Shown here one piece after another: positions 62,147 to 64,000 of a stretch of 64,000 nt of DNA. Under the pieces are notes generated by a model. That model was given only the letters and a program-made list of their open reading frames with translations. It was not told the origin of the DNA and did no database searches. Position 1 is the stretch's first letter. The number at the start of each line of letters is the position of its first letter. Location of the stretch: NCBI RefSeq assembly GCF_000802155.2, contig NZ_JQGJ02000004.1, positions 310,001 through 374,000 of the forward strand. The letters are read 5' to 3'. The position numbers were made by a program, and so were the translations under genes. The DNA comes from Pseudomonas frederiksbergensis (GTDB lineage Bacteria > Pseudomonadota > Gammaproteobacteria > Pseudomonadales > Pseudomonadaceae).

Positions 62147-62165
62147 TTTCGATTCGTCAGTTTAA

Positions 62166-62194
62166 GAAGGCGGCCCGAAAGGCCGCCTTCTTTG
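62166..62194 (+). terminator. Terminator of mlaA
   Basis: GAAGGCGGCC (62166-62175) and GGCCGCCTTC (62181-62190) with loop CGAAA, then TTTG. Confidence 0.88.
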
Positions 62195-62490
62195 CTTTGG
62201 CTTGCGTTTAAAGGCGGATTGATCCTTCCATTGAGTTACGCTTCGCTCGGTTCTTATAACTCTCTGTGCTTTGACAAATAAAGAGCGCGAGCGGCGATTC
62301 GCATGAGCTTGAAACGCCCCGCGGATGGGAGTACCGTCTGCGCCTTAGAAGGGCACCTCTGGTGTAATCGTGTGTAGGGCAAAGGCCTGAAGCCGGTACG
62401 ACAGAGAGGCTAGAAAGCGAATCCAGTAGTGCGCGCCAAGCCCAATGCCGTGCCCGCTACGCCAACCTAATTCTGGCGCCGTTTGCCCAC
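62195..62490. other. Non-coding gap upstream of rssB
   Basis: About 300 bases between the mlaA terminator and rssB. No coding frame with a ribosome site is evident. It has several potential short hairpins (for example around 62330-62370 and 62370-62420) and could be a long 5' untranslated region or hold a small RNA; I cannot match it to a known RNA family. Confidence 0.4.
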
Positions 62491-63672
62491 ATGCCAAAAA
62501 CCAGTGCCACGCTGCTGATAATCGATGATGACGAAGTGGTGCGAGCCAGTCTCGCCGCCTACTTGGAAGACAGTGGTTTCAGCGTCTTGCAGGCCAGTAA
62601 CGGCCAACAGGGTCTTCAGGTATTCGAGCAGGAGAAGCCCGACCTGGTCATCTGCGACCTGCGCATGCCGCAGATGGGCGGACTCGAGCTCATTCGCCAG
62701 GTCACCGAGCTGTCGTCGCAGACCCCGGTCATCGTCGTTTCCGGCGCGGGCGTGATGAACGACGCGGTCGAGGCGTTGCGCCTGGGCGCGGCGGATTACC
62801 TGATCAAGCCCCTCGAAGACCTTGCCGTGCTTGAACACTCGGTGCGCCGGGCTCTGGACCGCTCGCGACTGCTGGTGGAAAACCAGCGCTACCGCGAGAA
62901 GCTGGAGACCGCCAATCGCGAACTGGAAGCCAGCCTGAACCTGCTGCAGGAAGATCAGAACGCCGGGCGCCAGGTCCAGATGAACATGCTGCCGGTCAGC
63001 CCCTGGACGGTCGATGGTTTCCGCTTTGCCCACCAGATCATCCCGTCGTTGTACCTGTCGGGGGATTTTGTCGATTATTTCCGTGTCGATGAACGTCGAG
63101 TGGCGTTCTACCTGGCGGATGTTTCCGGGCACGGGGCTTCGTCGGCGTTCGTGACGGTGCTGTTGAAATTCATGACCACGCGCCTGCTGTTCGAGTCCAA
63201 GCGCAACGGCACGTTGCCGGAGTTCAAGCCTTCGGAAGTCCTTGGGCATATCAACCGGGGCCTGATCAGTTGTAAGCTGGGCAAACACGTCACGATGGTC
63301 GGTGGAGTCATCGACGAGGAGACTGGTTTGTTGACGTATAGCATCGGCGGTCACCTGCCGTTGCCCGTGTTGTATACACCAGACAGTGTGCGTTATCTGG
63401 AAGGGCGTGGTTTGCCGGTAGGCCTGTTCAACGAGGCGACCTATGAAGACCACGTATTGGAGCTGCCGCCGACATTCAGCCTGACGCTGATGTCTGATGG
63501 CATTCTGGACCTTTTGTCAGAACCTACACTCAAAGAGAAAGAAGCAGCCTTGCCCGAGCGGGTAAGTGCAGCGGGCGGCAGCCTGGAAGGCCTGCGCCAA
63601 GTGTTTGGATTAGCCACGCTAGGGGAGATGCCGGATGATATCGCCCTGTTAGTGTTGAGCAGGAACCTTTGA
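62491..63672 (+). CDS. rssB: Response regulator RssB with PP2C-type phosphatase domain
   Basis: Protein of 393 aa: receiver domain (about 7-122, phospho-acceptor D56 in VICDLRMPQMGG), a coiled-coil linker (about 125-160), and a SpoIIE/PP2C-like domain (180-393) with GDFVDYF, DVSGHGASSAF, SDGILDLL and MPDDIALLV carrying metal-binding aspartates. In Pseudomonas, RssB with a STAS partner controls RpoS stability/activity. It has no Shine-Dalgarno sequence before ATG 62491. Its stop overlaps the next start in TGATG. Confidence 0.93.
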   Translation: MPKTSATLLIIDDDEVVRASLAAYLEDSGFSVLQASNGQQGLQVFEQEKPDLVICDLRMPQMGGLELIRQVTELSSQTPVIVVSGAGVMNDAVEALRLGAADYLIKPLEDLAVLEHSVRRALDRSRLLVENQRYREKLETANRELEASLNLLQEDQNAGRQVQMNMLPVSPWTVDGFRFAHQIIPSLYLSGDFVDYFRVDERRVAFYLADVSGHGASSAFVTVLLKFMTTRLLFESKRNGTLPEFKPSEVLGHINRGLISCKLGKHVTMVGGVIDEETGLLTYSIGGHLPLPVLYTPDSVRYLEGRGLPVGLFNEATYEDHVLELPPTFSLTLMSDGILDLLSEPTLKEKEAALPERVSAAGGSLEGLRQVFGLATLGEMPDDIALLVLSRNL

Positions 63673-64000
63673 TGAGTACTGGTAGAATCCAGTTCGCCGA
63701 GCAGGACGGCACCTTTGTCCTGAAGTTTGTCGGTGAAGTGCGCCTGACCTTGTGTTCGGCGCTGGATGCGACAATCGAGAAGATCTTCACCGCGCTGAAC
63801 TTCAACGCTATCGTGATCGACCTGACCGAAACCCGCAGCATCGACAGCACAACGCTCGGCCTGCTGGCCAAGCTGTCGATCCTGTCGCGGCAAAAAGTCG
63901 GCTTGCTGCCGACTGTCGTCACCACCCACAACGACATTACCCGTCTTCTGCAATCGATGGGTTTCGACCAGGTGTTCAACATCGTCGGCGATCCTGTGCC
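63672..64000 (+). CDS. rssC: STAS-domain anti-sigma-factor antagonist RssC (3' end beyond window)
   Basis: Open from ATG 63672 to the right edge (109 codons seen of probably about 160). The STAS fold is visible: strand FVLKFVGEVRLT, then VIDLTETRSIDSTTLGLLAK, where the Ser in the IDSTTLG turn is the usual phosphorylation site. It is the likely substrate of the PP2C domain of RssB, with which it is translationally coupled (TGATG). Truncated by the window, not by mutation. Confidence 0.9.
   Translation, partial: MSTGRIQFAEQDGTFVLKFVGEVRLTLCSALDATIEKIFTALNFNAIVIDLTETRSIDSTTLGLLAKLSILSRQKVGLLPTVVTTHNDITRLLQSMGFDQVFNIVGDPV

Overview
The window is chromosomal DNA from a Pseudomonas of the P. fluorescens lineage. 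The signs are high-GC coding throughout, tandem cbb3 oxidase operons (ccoNOQP twice), psrA next to lexA-sulA, a methylthioinosine phosphorylase next to nagZ, a soluble transhydrogenase, and intergenic REP/REPIN palindromes of the two families common in fluorescent pseudomonads. The gene order largely matches blocks I recall from P. aeruginosa (cco-aer-acnA; slt-uup-fadBA-topA-lexA-psrA-nagZ-mfd-gap; sthA-glpQ-lolCDE; mlaA-rssB-rssC). Almost all of it is therefore core genome.

Layout. 1-2060: the only clearly accessory stretch. It holds the 5' part of a PAAR/Rhs polymorphic toxin gene (cut by the left edge), a 19-codon ORF coupled to its start, and the 3' stub of a PIN-domain (VapC-like) toxin. 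2068-9021: two complete ccoNOQP operons, with FNR/Anr-type sites upstream of each. 9116-15166: an alpha/beta hydrolase, the energy-taxis receptor aer, a CPBP membrane protease and acnA. 15339-21753: rlmM, tusA, a MATE pump, pdxB, a small conserved protein and an ABC exporter. 21885-31201: slt, uup, a universal stress protein, fadBA with a PsrA-type operator, and a DUF1653 protein. 31317-39048: topA, two small conserved genes, lexA-sulA with two SOS boxes, psrA with its own operator, nagZ and mtnP. 39172-47535: an mfd-csiV-SNF2 helicase operon divergent from a long GAPDH. 47626-53180: an MFS symporter, apbE, sthA, and glpQ with a PilZ protein. 53275-58621: lolCDE, then a heavy-metal-type two-component system. 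58774-61255: a secreted cupredoxin, queF, a DUF4404 protein and a degenerate HAD protein. 61457-64000: mlaA, rssB and the start of a STAS protein, cut by the right edge.

Functional links visible in the sequence. Low-oxygen respiration (two cbb3 oxidases, Aer) is grouped. Fatty-acid oxidation (fadBA) and its likely repressor psrA carry matching operators 9 kb apart. The SOS repressor and division inhibitor share one operon under a double SOS box. Copper handling is suggested by a response regulator and cupredoxin transcribed away from a CusR-like palindrome. Envelope functions recur (LolCDE, MlaA, Slt, NagZ, CsiV). RssB plus a STAS partner forms a stress sigma-factor module.

I found no tRNA, rRNA, CRISPR array, intact insertion sequence or prophage. 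The least explained parts are the Rhs boundary at 1859-2100, the 300-base non-coding gap before rssB, and a HAD-fold protein lacking its catalytic aspartate.
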